This document shows, in pieces, positions 54,563 to 62,965 of a DNA stretch of 64,000 nucleotides. The notes under the pieces were generated by a model. The model did not search any database. It worked only from the letters and a program-made list of their open reading frames with translations, and had not been told where the DNA came from. This DNA is from Bordetella parapertussis (lineage in GTDB: Bacteria; Pseudomonadota; Gammaproteobacteria; Burkholderiales; Burkholderiaceae_D), in the NCBI GenBank assembly GCA_945866125.1, contig CAMBFZ010000001.1:62001-126000 (forward strand), in the 5' to 3' direction. Made by a program: the position numbers and the translations under genes. Position 1 is the stretch's first letter; each line of letters begins with the position of its first letter.

Positions 54563-57388
54563 TTAATTCAGTTTCGCCAATTGCTCACGTAATTTTTCTA
54601 CCGTATCAGAAAAATTCGCCAGCCTTTCTTTTTCCTGCGCGACCACCGCTGCGGGTGCCCGCGCAACAAAACTTTCGTTATCCAGTTTGGCATGCGCTTT
54701 GATAATCTCGCCGTCGATCCGCGCGATTTCTTTCGACAGACGTTCACGCTCAGCGCCAATATCGATCTCAACCTTAAGCATCAAACGCGTCGTCCCCACA
54801 ACCGACACCGGCGCTGGTGAGGCCGGCAACGCTTCCACCACCTGCACCTCCGACAATTTGGCCAGCGCCTGCAGATAGGGTACAAAACTCATTAGCAGCG
54901 CCTGGTCATTACCTTCAATAATCAGCGGCACTTTGAGTGCGGGTGACAATTGCATCTCGCCGCGTAGATTACGGCAAGCATCGGTCAGTGACTTTAAGGC
55001 CGTCATCCAGGCTTCGGATTGTTCATCGATCTTGGGCAGATTCGGCAAGGGATAGGCTTGCATCATGATTGAGTCACCGGCCGGGTTAAGCTTGCGGCCC
55101 GAGAGTGGCGCCACCGTCTGCCACAGCTCTTCGGTGATAAACGGAATGACCGGATGCGCCAGACGCAGCACCGTCTCCAGCACGCGCAATAAAGTACGAC
55201 GGGTCGCACGCTGCTGCGCTTCAGTGCCATGCTGAATCTGTACCTTGGCCACTTCTAGATACCAGTCGCAGTATTCGTCCCAGATAAATTTATAGATCGC
55301 TGAGGCGATGTTATCGAAGCGATAGTCCGCAAAACCTTTTTCGACTTCCGCTTCGGTGCGCTGCAAGAGCGACACGATCCAGCGATCGGCCTGCGAAAAA
55401 TCCAGATAGCCGCTGGTAGCACACTCTTCTTTCGTGTGCTCTTTCAAGCCGCAGTCCTTGTCCTGTGTATTCATCAAGACAAAGCGGGTCGCGTTCCAGA
55501 GCTTGTTGCAAAAATTGCGATAGCCTTCGCAGCGCCCCAGATCGAAATTGATATTGCGACCGAGTGATGCATAGCTGGCCATCGTGAAGCGCAAAGCATC
55601 GGTGCCATAGGCGGCGATGCCGGCGGCGAATTCCTTGCGTGTGGCTTTCTCGATGCTGGCCGCCTGCTTCGGGTTCATCAGGCCGGCGGTGCGCTTGGCT
55701 ACCAGATCATCGAGCGCGATGCCATCGATCAGATCAATCGGGTCCAGCGTATTGCCCTTGGACTTGGACATTTTCTGGCCGCTGGCGTCGCGCACCAGGC
55801 CGTGCACATACACCGTCTCGAACGGTACCTTGCCGGTGAAGTGGCAAGTCATCATCACCATCCGCGCGACCCAGAAGAAAATAATGTCGAAGCCCGTGAC
55901 CAGCACCGACGACGGCATGAACATCTTGTAGTCCGGTGTTTCTTCCGGCCAGCCCAAAGTTGAGAACGGCACCAATGCGGAAGAGAACCAGGTGTCGAGT
56001 ACGTCTTCGTCGCGCGTCAGCGTGCCATTGTAGCCAGCGGCAACAGCTTTGGCTTTAGCTTCTGCTTCATTGCGGGCGACATAATAATTGCCGTCTTCGC
56101 CATACCAAGCCGGAATCTGATGGCCCCACCACAGTTGACGCGAAATGCACCAGTCTTGAATATTATTGAGCCACTGGTTGTAGGTCGTGCTCCAGTTGTC
56201 CGGCACGAATTTGATTTCACCCTGTGCGACTTTTTCAAGCGCGACTTCGGCAATTGATTTGCCGGGGAAATGCGTGCCTTCCGGTGCCGGCTCGCTCATC
56301 GCGACAAACCATTGGTCTGTCAGCATCGGTTCAATGACGACGCCGGTACGGTCGCCGCGCGGCACCATCAACTTATGCGGCTTGACCAAATCCAGCAGGC
56401 CTTGGGCATCAAGATCGGCAACGATTTGTTTGCGGGCAGCGAAACGGTCCATTCCTTGATACACAGCTGGCGCGTTCTCGTTAATTTTTGCGTCCAGCGT
56501 CAGGATGCTGAGCAAGCCGAGCTGATGGCGCTGTCCCACTGCATAGTCATTGAAATCATGCGCTGGCGTGATCTTCACGCAGCCGGTGCCAAAGGCTTTG
56601 TCGACATAGCTGTCGGCAATAACGGGAATCTCTCTGTCCGTCAGCGGCAGCTTCAGCATTTTTCCTACCAGATGCGCATAGCGCTCGTCGGTCGGGTCAA
56701 TCGCTACTGCCAAATCGCCCAGCAAAGTTTCGGGCCGGGTGGTGGCAACCGTCATGTGTCCACTGCCATCGGCAAACGGATAACGGATATGCCACATACT
56801 GCCGTCTTCTTCCTCCGACACCACTTCCAGATCGGACACCGCAGTGCCAAGCGCCGGATCCCAGTTGACGAGACGCTTGCCGCGATAAATCAGGCCTTGC
56901 TCGACGAGTCGTACAAACACTTCCGTAACCGCGGTCGACATCTTGTCGTCCATCGTGAAGTACTCGCGGCTCCAGTCTGTGGAGGCGCCCATGCGGCGCA
57001 TCTGGCCGGTAATGGTCGAGCCGGATTTTTCTTTCCATTCCCAGACTTTTTCCAAAAATTTTTCGCGGCCGAGATCGTGGCGCGATATTTTTTGTGCATC
57101 AAGCTGACGCTCGACCACAATTTGCGTTGCGATACCGGCATGGTCGGTGCCAGGTATCCAGGCCGTATTGTGACCGCGCATACGGTAGTAGCGCGTCAGG
57201 CCGTCCATGATGGTCTGATTGAACGCATGCCCCATATGCAAGGTGCCCGTCACATTTGGTGGCGGCAGTTGAATACTGAAGGCCGGTTTGCCGGCGTCCA
57301 GAGTCGCGGTGTAATAACCGCGTTCTTCCCAGGTGGACCGCCAGATTTTCTCAATTTCTGCGGGCTCGAATGACTTGGCTAATTCCAT
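54563..57388 (-). CDS. valS: Valyl-tRNA synthetase
   Basis: ValS charges tRNA-Val and edits threonine. The 941-residue class I synthetase has HMGH in PPPNVTGTLHMGHAF, KMSKS in GQKMSKSKGN, the CP1 editing domain between them, an anticodon-binding domain and a C-terminal coiled coil (ERLSKEIARIDGEIIKAHAK). The frame is open to 57514, but I use the ATG at 57388, since a TATAAT at 57429-57434 lies upstream of it and downstream of the earlier starts. It is divergent from the thi operon. Confidence 0.96.
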   Translation of the reverse strand: MELAKSFEPAEIEKIWRSTWEERGYYTATLDAGKPAFSIQLPPPNVTGTLHMGHAFNQTIMDGLTRYYRMRGHNTAWIPGTDHAGIATQIVVERQLDAQKISRHDLGREKFLEKVWEWKEKSGSTITGQMRRMGASTDWSREYFTMDDKMSTAVTEVFVRLVEQGLIYRGKRLVNWDPALGTAVSDLEVVSEEEDGSMWHIRYPFADGSGHMTVATTRPETLLGDLAVAIDPTDERYAHLVGKMLKLPLTDREIPVIADSYVDKAFGTGCVKITPAHDFNDYAVGQRHQLGLLSILTLDAKINENAPAVYQGMDRFAARKQIVADLDAQGLLDLVKPHKLMVPRGDRTGVVIEPMLTDQWFVAMSEPAPEGTHFPGKSIAEVALEKVAQGEIKFVPDNWSTTYNQWLNNIQDWCISRQLWWGHQIPAWYGEDGNYYVARNEAEAKAKAVAAGYNGTLTRDEDVLDTWFSSALVPFSTLGWPEETPDYKMFMPSSVLVTGFDIIFFWVARMVMMTCHFTGKVPFETVYVHGLVRDASGQKMSKSKGNTLDPIDLIDGIALDDLVAKRTAGLMNPKQAASIEKATRKEFAAGIAAYGTDALRFTMASYASLGRNINFDLGRCEGYRNFCNKLWNATRFVLMNTQDKDCGLKEHTKEECATSGYLDFSQADRWIVSLLQRTEAEVEKGFADYRFDNIASAIYKFIWDEYCDWYLEVAKVQIQHGTEAQQRATRRTLLRVLETVLRLAHPVIPFITEELWQTVAPLSGRKLNPAGDSIMMQAYPLPNLPKIDEQSEAWMTALKSLTDACRNLRGEMQLSPALKVPLIIEGNDQALLMSFVPYLQALAKLSEVQVVEALPASPAPVSVVGTTRLMLKVEIDIGAERERLSKEIARIDGEIIKAHAKLDNESFVARAPAAVVAQEKERLANFSDTVEKLREQLAKLN

Positions 57389-57428
57389 GGTTTCTCGACG
57401 GTGACGGGGTTGTTTTTCTAAACCGAGC

Positions 57429-57434
57429 ATTATA
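57429..57434 (-). promoter_or_regulatory. Candidate -10 box for valS
   Basis: On the minus strand the bases read TATAAT, about 41 bases before the chosen valS ATG. The -35 region is not close to consensus. Apart from this box, 57389-57716 holds no gene that I can support. Confidence 0.5.
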
Positions 57435-57716
57435 AGCCGTTCAACCTTGGGAAGCGCCGCCGCAGAGTTTCTATCACCGCGCATTGACGGTGCAGACACG
57501 CGATCCCTCGTCAAGAGAGGAGAAGCCGACGCCGCACGCTCGTGTAAAAAGTGTTGACGCGGAGTTAATCAAACCTTATTCCCCATTCAACGAATAAACA
57601 ATCGGCTGCCTGCGCTGGCCGGTGTCGCGCACTTTTTTCCGTTTGAAAATAATGCAGAGGCGGGGCTATCACCCGAACAGAATGCTGTCTAAAGCGCAGG
57701 CGGCTGCGTCAGGCGC

Positions 57717-57722
57717 TATAAT
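57717..57722 (+). promoter_or_regulatory. Candidate -10 box for the thi operon
   Basis: A perfect TATAAT lies about 26 bases before the first paired base of the TPP riboswitch. The hexamer about 17 bases upstream is not close to TTGACA. Confidence 0.5.
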
Positions 57723-57747
57723 CCGAATCGCTACGTCCTGCGTAGCC

Positions 57748-57834
57748 AACCGCTAGGGGTCCCGCTGTTAAAGTCAGTGGGTGAGAAATACCCTTTACCT
57801 GATCTGGATAATGCCAGCGTAGGGAAGCGTGGTT
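57748..57834 (+). promoter_or_regulatory. TPP riboswitch (THI element)
   Basis: The conserved core is present in order: AGGGGT near 57755, then TGAGAAATACCCTTTACC (57782-57799), then CTGATCTGGATAATGCCAGC and TAGGGAA. AACCGC (57748-57753) can pair with GTGGTT (57829-57834) as stem P1. The element binds thiamine pyrophosphate and represses the operon that follows. Confidence 0.95.
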
Positions 57835-57859
57835 CAGAGTTGATGTCTCTCTGCCGCCT

Positions 57860-57891
57860 GCTTCCTTCGCTCACTGACACGCTAAGGAAGC
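57860..57891 (+). promoter_or_regulatory. Hairpin covering the thiC ribosome binding site
   Basis: GCTTCCTT and AAGGAAGC form a perfect eight-base stem with a 16-base loop. The right arm contains the AAGGA ribosome binding site of thiC, three bases before the ATG, so it can act as the translation-off state of the riboswitch. Confidence 0.75.
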
Positions 57892-57893
57892 CC

Positions 57894-59807
57894 ATGAACG
57901 CCAATCCACAATTTTTAGCCGCCACCGCCGTCGTGGACGAGGCCGCCGTCCAGCCGCTGCCGAATTCCCGCAAAGTCTACATCGCCGGTTCGCGCCCGGA
58001 CATTCAAGTGCCCATGCGCGAAGTCAGTCAGAGCGATACGCCGGCGTCTTTCGGTTTCGAAAAAAATCCACCGGTCTTCATTTACGACACCTCCGGTCCG
58101 TACACCGATCCCAGCGTCAGCATTGATATCCGTTCGGGACTAGCGCCAATACGTGCGGGCTGGATTGCCGAGCGCAACGATACCGAAGCGTTGGCCGGCC
58201 CGACTTCTGCCTACGGTGTTGAGCGCTTGAATGATGCCAAGCTGGCCGAGCTGCGCTTTAATCTGCACCGTAAGCCGCGCCGCGCGCTCGCCGGCAAAAA
58301 CGTCTCGCAAATGCACTACGCGCGCGCTGGCATCATCACGCCCGAGATGGAATACATCGCCATCCGCGAAAACCTGCACCGCAAAGAATATATCGAGAGC
58401 TTGAAAGCCTCCGGTCCCAACGGCCAAAAGCTGGCTGATTTGATGGGGCGTCAGCATCCGGGGCAGTCCTTCGGTGCGTCGATTCCGGCCGAGATCACAC
58501 CCGAATTCGTACGCAGCGAAGTCGCGCGTGGCCGCGCCGTGATTCCGGCCAATATCAATCACCCTGAATTAGAGCCGATGATCATTGGCCGCAATTTCTT
58601 AGTCAAGATCAATGCCAACATCGGTAACTCGGCGGTCACGTCCTCGATTGGCGAAGAAGTCGAAAAAATGACCTGGTCGATTCGTTGGGGCGGTGACACC
58701 GTGATGGATCTCTCCACCGGCAAGCACATCCATGAAACTCGCGAGTGGATCATTCGCAATTCGCCGGTGCCGATTGGGACTGTGCCGATTTATCAGGCGC
58801 TCGAAAAAGTCAACGGTAAAGCCGAAGACCTCACCTGGGAAATCTTCCGCGACACGCTCATTGAACAAGCCGAGCAGGGCGTTGATTATTTCACCATCCA
58901 CGCCGGCGTCTTGTTGCGCTATGTGCCCATGACAGCCAAGCGTATGACCGGCATTGTCTCGCGTGGCGGCTCGATCATGGCCAAGTGGTGCCTAGCGCAT
59001 CATGAAGAATCCTTCCTCTACACGCACTTCGAAGACATCTGCGAAATCATGAAGGCCTATGACGTATCGTTCTCGCTCGGCGATGGACTGCGTCCGGGAT
59101 CGATTTACGACGCGAATGATGAAGCACAACTCGGCGAATTGAAAACCTTGGGTGAGCTCACGCAAATCGCGTGGAAGCATGATGTCCAAGTCATGATCGA
59201 AGGCCCTGGCCATGTGCCGATGCAGCTGATTAAAGAAAACATGGACCTGCAACTGGAGCAGTGCCACGAAGCGCCGTTCTACACCCTCGGACCTTTGACC
59301 ACCGACATCGCGCCGGGTTACGACCACATTACCTCTGGAATTGGCGCGGCCCAGATCGGCTGGTACGGCACTGCCATGCTGTGCTACGTGACGCCCAAAG
59401 AGCATCTGGGTCTGCCTAATAAAGTCGACGTCAAAGACGGCATCATCACCTACAAAATTGCGGCGCATGCCGCTGATTTGGCCAAGGGTCATCCCGGTGC
59501 GCAGATCCGCGATAACGCGCTATCCAAAGCGCGTTTTGAATTCCGTTGGCAAGATCAGTTCAATCTTGGTCTTGACCCCGACAAGGCGCGTGAATTCCAC
59601 GATGAGACCTTGCCAAAGGACTCGGCCAAGGTTGCGCATTTTTGCTCCATGTGTGGTCCGCATTTCTGCTCCATGAAAATCACGCAGGAAGTGCGTGACT
59701 ATGCAGCCAAAGAAGGCCTCAGCGAAATCGCCGCGCTGAAAAAAGGCATGGAGATCAAGGCCGTTGAGTTCGTCAAAAACGGCGCGGAAATTTATCGCAA
59801 GCAGTGA
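57894..59807 (+). CDS. thiC: Phosphomethylpyrimidine synthase ThiC
   Basis: ThiC is the radical SAM enzyme that turns aminoimidazole ribotide into the thiamine pyrimidine HMP-P. The protein of 637 residues has the C-terminal iron-sulfur motif CSMCGPHFC (CX2CX4C), and the core segments SVSIDIRSGLAPIR and EGPGHVPMQL. I use the ATG at 57894 because it follows AAGGA and the riboswitch; the frame opens at 57777 inside the aptamer. Its stop overlaps the thiS start as TGATG. It is the first gene of the operon. Confidence 0.97.
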   Translation: MNANPQFLAATAVVDEAAVQPLPNSRKVYIAGSRPDIQVPMREVSQSDTPASFGFEKNPPVFIYDTSGPYTDPSVSIDIRSGLAPIRAGWIAERNDTEALAGPTSAYGVERLNDAKLAELRFNLHRKPRRALAGKNVSQMHYARAGIITPEMEYIAIRENLHRKEYIESLKASGPNGQKLADLMGRQHPGQSFGASIPAEITPEFVRSEVARGRAVIPANINHPELEPMIIGRNFLVKINANIGNSAVTSSIGEEVEKMTWSIRWGGDTVMDLSTGKHIHETREWIIRNSPVPIGTVPIYQALEKVNGKAEDLTWEIFRDTLIEQAEQGVDYFTIHAGVLLRYVPMTAKRMTGIVSRGGSIMAKWCLAHHEESFLYTHFEDICEIMKAYDVSFSLGDGLRPGSIYDANDEAQLGELKTLGELTQIAWKHDVQVMIEGPGHVPMQLIKENMDLQLEQCHEAPFYTLGPLTTDIAPGYDHITSGIGAAQIGWYGTAMLCYVTPKEHLGLPNKVDVKDGIITYKIAAHAADLAKGHPGAQIRDNALSKARFEFRWQDQFNLGLDPDKAREFHDETLPKDSAKVAHFCSMCGPHFCSMKITQEVRDYAAKEGLSEIAALKKGMEIKAVEFVKNGAEIYRKQ

Positions 59808-60010
59808 TGATTGCCATCGAACTCAATGGTGCCCCGCATAACGTCGACGCTGGCCAGTGCGTGCAGGATTTGATCGACGCGCTGGCACTCAGTAATCAGG
59901 CGCTTGCCGTGGCCGTCAACCGTGAAGTAGTGCCGCGACCGTTGTGGCGTGAGCGCCAGTTCGCGGCGGGCGACACGGTGGATATCGTGCGCGCTATTGG
60001 TGGTGGCTGA
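59807..60010 (+). CDS. thiS: Sulfur carrier protein ThiS
   Basis: ThiS carries sulfur as a C-terminal thiocarboxylate for thiazole formation by ThiG. The 67-residue protein has the beta-grasp pattern (MIAIELNGAPHNV, then REVVPRPLW) and ends in the required Gly-Gly. The ATG at 59807 overlaps the thiC stop. In many related operons thiO lies between thiC and thiS; here they touch. Confidence 0.95.
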   Translation: MIAIELNGAPHNVDAGQCVQDLIDALALSNQALAVAVNREVVPRPLWRERQFAAGDTVDIVRAIGGG

Positions 60011-60033
60011 TTGGTAGCAAAAAACTGTTTAAC

Positions 60034-60069
60034 GCCACGGGGTCTTGGTGAGCGCTGGGACCCCGTGGC
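60034..60069 (+). other. Strong intergenic hairpin between thiS and thiG
   Basis: GCCACGGGGTC and GACCCCGTGGC form a perfect 11-base stem with a 14-base loop. Only TTT follows, so it may be a leaky terminator or a stability element that sets different levels of thiCS and thiGDE. Confidence 0.75.
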
Positions 60070-60094
60070 TTTAACTGCAACGAAGGAATAAAGC

Positions 60095-60883
60095 ATGACC
60101 GACACAACCCACACCCTTACCATCGCCGGTAAAACCTACCGCTCCCGTCTACTGGTCGGCAGCGGCAAATACAAAGACCTCGATGAAACCCGTCTCGCCA
60201 CCGAAGCCAGCGGCGCAGAAATCATCACCGTTGCCATCCGCCGCGTCAACATCGGACAAGACCCGAACGCACCAAGCCTGCTTGATGCCGTCCCGCCGTC
60301 GAAATACACCATCCTGCCCAACACCGCCGGCTGCTACAACGCCAAAGACGCGGTCTACACCCTGCAACTGGCACGTGAATTATTAAACGGTCACAAGCTG
60401 GTTAAGCTCGAAGTACTGGGCGATGAAAAAACCCTATTCCCCAACATGCCCGAAACCTTGAAGGCCGCCGAGACCTTAGTCAAAGACGGTTTTGATGTGA
60501 TGGTCTACTGCAGTGATGATCCCATTCAGGCAAAAATGCTGGAAGAAATCGGCTGCGTTGCCGTCATGCCGCTGGCCTCCTTAATTGGCTCGGGCATGGG
60601 CATCCTCAATCCGTGGAATCTGTCGCTCATCATTGATCAGGCCAAGGTGCCCGTGTTAGTTGACGCCGGTGTGGGCACCGCATCGGATGCCGCCATTGCG
60701 ATGGAGTTGGGTTGCGACGGCGTGCTCATGAACACGGCCATCGCCGGGGCGCGTGATCCCATCCGCATGGCACGCGCGATGAAGCTCGCCATCGAAGCCG
60801 GTCGCGAAGCCTATCTCGCCGGTCGCATTCCCAAGCGTTTCGCTGCATCGCCCTCCTCACCAATGGCCGGCCGCGCGACATGA
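60095..60883 (+). CDS. thiG: Thiazole synthase ThiG
   Basis: ThiG builds the thiazole phosphate from deoxyxylulose phosphate, ThiS-thiocarboxylate and dehydroglycine. The 262-residue TIM barrel has the start RSRLLVGSGKYKD, the Schiff-base lysine in LVKLEVLGD, and the phosphate-binding LVDAGVGTASDAAIAMELG. The ATG follows GAAGGA. Its stop overlaps thiD as ATGA. Confidence 0.97.
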   Translation: MTDTTHTLTIAGKTYRSRLLVGSGKYKDLDETRLATEASGAEIITVAIRRVNIGQDPNAPSLLDAVPPSKYTILPNTAGCYNAKDAVYTLQLARELLNGHKLVKLEVLGDEKTLFPNMPETLKAAETLVKDGFDVMVYCSDDPIQAKMLEEIGCVAVMPLASLIGSGMGILNPWNLSLIIDQAKVPVLVDAGVGTASDAAIAMELGCDGVLMNTAIAGARDPIRMARAMKLAIEAGREAYLAGRIPKRFAASPSSPMAGRAT

Positions 60884-61668
60884 GCCTGCGGCGTCCCTGC
60901 GTGATGGTGTTCGCCGGGCTTGATCCCAGCGGCGGCGCCGGCATACAGGCCGATATTGAAGCCATCGCCGCGATGGGTGCGCACGCGCTGCCCATCGTCA
61001 CCACGCTAACCGTGCAAGACAATGATCGCGTATTTGCGGTGCATGCCGTTGAGACAGACATCGTACGCCAGCAGGCGCAAGCCCTGATGGCCAAGCTGCC
61101 GATTGCTGCGATCAAGATCGGTATCGTCGGTAGCCACCACAATGTCGCCGTCATCGCTGACATCATTCATCGTTTGCGCGCACACCATCCCGATTTGCCC
61201 GTCGTGCTCGATCCGGTATTGGCCAGCGGCCAGGGCGATGCGCTCGCCCGTGATAATGCCGTGCAGATGCTCGAGCCCTTACGCAGTCTTGCGACGCTCA
61301 TTACCCCGAATTTGCCCGAAGCGGCCGCGCTGTGTGAGGGCGCAATTGGTCTGGCGCTGCAGTGCGCCCATTTGCTGCGCGACACACCGCATCTGCTAAT
61401 CAAAGGCGGGCATGGTGATGGCGACACCGTCGTGAATCAGTGGTTCACCGACACTCAACATCGCAGTTGGCAATGGCCGCGTCTGGCGGGCGAATTCCAC
61501 GGCTCGGGTTGCACGCTGGCCGCAGCGATTGCAGCCTGTCTGGCGCAAGGGCAGTCGATGGCGTCGGCCTTGCATACCGCGCAGGTCTTCACACAACATA
61601 GTCTGGAGCAGGCCTACGCAGTCGCCGACGGCCAGCTGATTCCATCCCGCATTCAGGAGAAAAAATGA
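60880..61668 (+). CDS. thiD: Hydroxymethylpyrimidine/phosphomethylpyrimidine kinase ThiD
   Basis: ThiD phosphorylates HMP and HMP-P to the diphosphate that ThiE uses. The 262-residue ribokinase-fold protein has GLDPSGGAGIQADI at the substrate site and the anion-hole segment FHGSGCTLAAAIAA with the catalytic cysteine region. It overlaps thiG and thiE by four bases each, so the three proteins are probably made in fixed ratio. Confidence 0.95.
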   Translation: MSLRRPCVMVFAGLDPSGGAGIQADIEAIAAMGAHALPIVTTLTVQDNDRVFAVHAVETDIVRQQAQALMAKLPIAAIKIGIVGSHHNVAVIADIIHRLRAHHPDLPVVLDPVLASGQGDALARDNAVQMLEPLRSLATLITPNLPEAAALCEGAIGLALQCAHLLRDTPHLLIKGGHGDGDTVVNQWFTDTQHRSWQWPRLAGEFHGSGCTLAAAIAACLAQGQSMASALHTAQVFTQHSLEQAYAVADGQLIPSRIQEKK

Positions 61669-62273
61669 AAGGTCTGTATCTCGTTACGCCCGATTGGGAC
61701 GACACCGACAAACTGCTGGCAGCCACCGAGCAAGGACTACTCGGCGGCGCCTCTCTCTTACAGTATCGTCACAAGACCGCGCATGACGATTTGCAGCAGG
61801 AACAAGCGCGTACCTTGTTGGCGCTGTGCCGTCGTTATCGCGTGCCCTTTATCATCAATGATCATCTCGCCTTGTGCGCCATGCTGGATGCGGACGGCAT
61901 TCATGTTGGCGGTACCGATGCATCGGTCGCGGCTGTGCGTACCCTGCTGGGCAAAGATAAAATTGTTGGCGCATCCTGCTACGGTGACCTTGATCTCGCG
62001 CGTCAATCGGCTGCTGCCGGCGCAAGCTATGTGGCCTTCGGTGGCTTCTATCCTTCCCGCGTCAAACAATATGAAGTCTCTACCGCACCCGACATCATCA
62101 CGCGCGCCAAGGCCGAGATTACGCTGCCGATTTGCGTCATCGGTGGCATGAACGTGCATAACTCCCGCCCCTTGGTGCAGTTAGGTGCCAACTTGGTTGC
62201 CGCAATTAGTAGTGTGTACTTGGCCGAAGATCGGCAACACGCTGCAACTGAATTCGCACAACTATTCGCTTAA
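61665..62273 (+). CDS. thiE: Thiamine-phosphate synthase ThiE
   Basis: ThiE joins the pyrimidine diphosphate and thiazole phosphate to make thiamine phosphate. The 202-residue TIM barrel has LLQYRHK at the N-terminal diphosphate site, IINDHLALC, the ADGIHVGGTD segment and VIGGMN at the C-terminal phosphate site. Some positions vary from the more common HLGQED form, which is known in this lineage. It is the last gene of the operon. Confidence 0.93.
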   Translation: MKGLYLVTPDWDDTDKLLAATEQGLLGGASLLQYRHKTAHDDLQQEQARTLLALCRRYRVPFIINDHLALCAMLDADGIHVGGTDASVAAVRTLLGKDKIVGASCYGDLDLARQSAAAGASYVAFGGFYPSRVKQYEVSTAPDIITRAKAEITLPICVIGGMNVHNSRPLVQLGANLVAAISSVYLAEDRQHAATEFAQLFA

Positions 62274-62283
62274 CGCTCGCAAC

Positions 62284-62308
62284 ACGACGTGCGTCGATCG
62301 CACGTCGT
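62284..62308. terminator. Palindrome after the thi operon
   Basis: ACGACGTGCG and CGCACGTCGT form a perfect ten-base stem with a TCGAT loop, ten bases after the thiE stop. A T-rich stretch begins about ten bases later, so it may act as an imperfect terminator. It also marks the drop in G+C. The rest of the gap to 62466 holds only the ribosome binding site of the next gene. Confidence 0.55.
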
Positions 62309-62466
62309 CGTCTGCAAAATTTTTCTTTCTGATCTCTGCAATAAAGCGTGCTTGCGCTGTTTATTCGCGGAACTCCTTTGTCTTGTTGATACAAAGATTC
62401 GTGTTTGGAAAAACATTCCAGACCGTCTTTCATTTGCAAGCGTTTTTTTCATCGAAGGGGTTCGTG

Positions 62467-62937
62467 TTGATTGCTAATTTGTCCGATCTTCGACATCTGA
62501 TGCAGCAGATCGGTCCTGCCGTTCCTGAAATTTCGGCGATATTCCAGCACGATACGGATCAATGGGACATTGAGTTTGACGAACAGGTTGTGCTGCATCT
62601 TGGCTGGCAATCCGATTCGTCCGCTTTGTTGCTAAGTTGCTCGTTGGGGCAGACTCCGGTACTAGAAAAACAGCAGAGGTACGCAGCTTATTTGCGTACC
62701 AATCTGATGTGGTTTGGGGTGGCGCCGATTCGGATTGCGTTACGCGATCCGGATGATGTGGTGATGCTGATTGGTGAGTATGCAGGGGTGGGGTTGTCGA
62801 TCGATTTTTTACGGCAAACATTTCATGCTTTTCTTGCCCATGCGAGCCGTATCGTGGAAGAGTGGGACGAAGATGGCTTAAGCGATACCCCGGATTTCAA
62901 CAATGAGAAAGCCGCCTTGCAGATGATCAAAGCCTGA
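62467..62937 (+). CDS. CesT-like type III secretion chaperone
   Basis: The protein of about 156 residues has the pattern of class I effector chaperones: an N-terminal helix (NLSDLRHLMQQIG), LLLSCSLGQTP in the middle beta sheet, the helix with YLRTNLMWFG, then ALRDPDDVVMLIGE and a C-terminal helix ending in VEEW. Such dimers bind an effector before secretion. I place the start at TTG 62467, six bases after GAAGGGG; GTG at 62464 is an alternative. Upstream parts of the frame overlap thiE and are not used. The neighbouring open frame is the likely partner. Confidence 0.72.
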   Translation: MIANLSDLRHLMQQIGPAVPEISAIFQHDTDQWDIEFDEQVVLHLGWQSDSSALLLSCSLGQTPVLEKQQRYAAYLRTNLMWFGVAPIRIALRDPDDVVMLIGEYAGVGLSIDFLRQTFHAFLAHASRIVEEWDEDGLSDTPDFNNEKAALQMIKA

Positions 62938-62965
62938 GTCATTTTTATTTATCAATGAGGTCACT

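Noticed and set aside
56270..57373. A 367-codon plus-strand frame opposite valS
   Set aside because: It is opposite the conserved catalytic part of ValS and shows low-complexity, unrelated sequence.
57389..57716. A gene or small RNA between valS and the thi operon
   Set aside because: No frame with a start signal and no terminator-like hairpin is seen; only promoter-like boxes are present.
62185..62466. N-terminal extension of the chaperone frame
   Set aside because: It overlaps the thiE coding end, is rich in random-looking residues and lies upstream of the only good ribosome binding site.
62274..62466. A type III regulator box (hrp or PIP type) ahead of the chaperone
   Set aside because: GGAACT at about 62371 and two TTCG sites are present, but the spacing and second half do not match the known consensus well enough.
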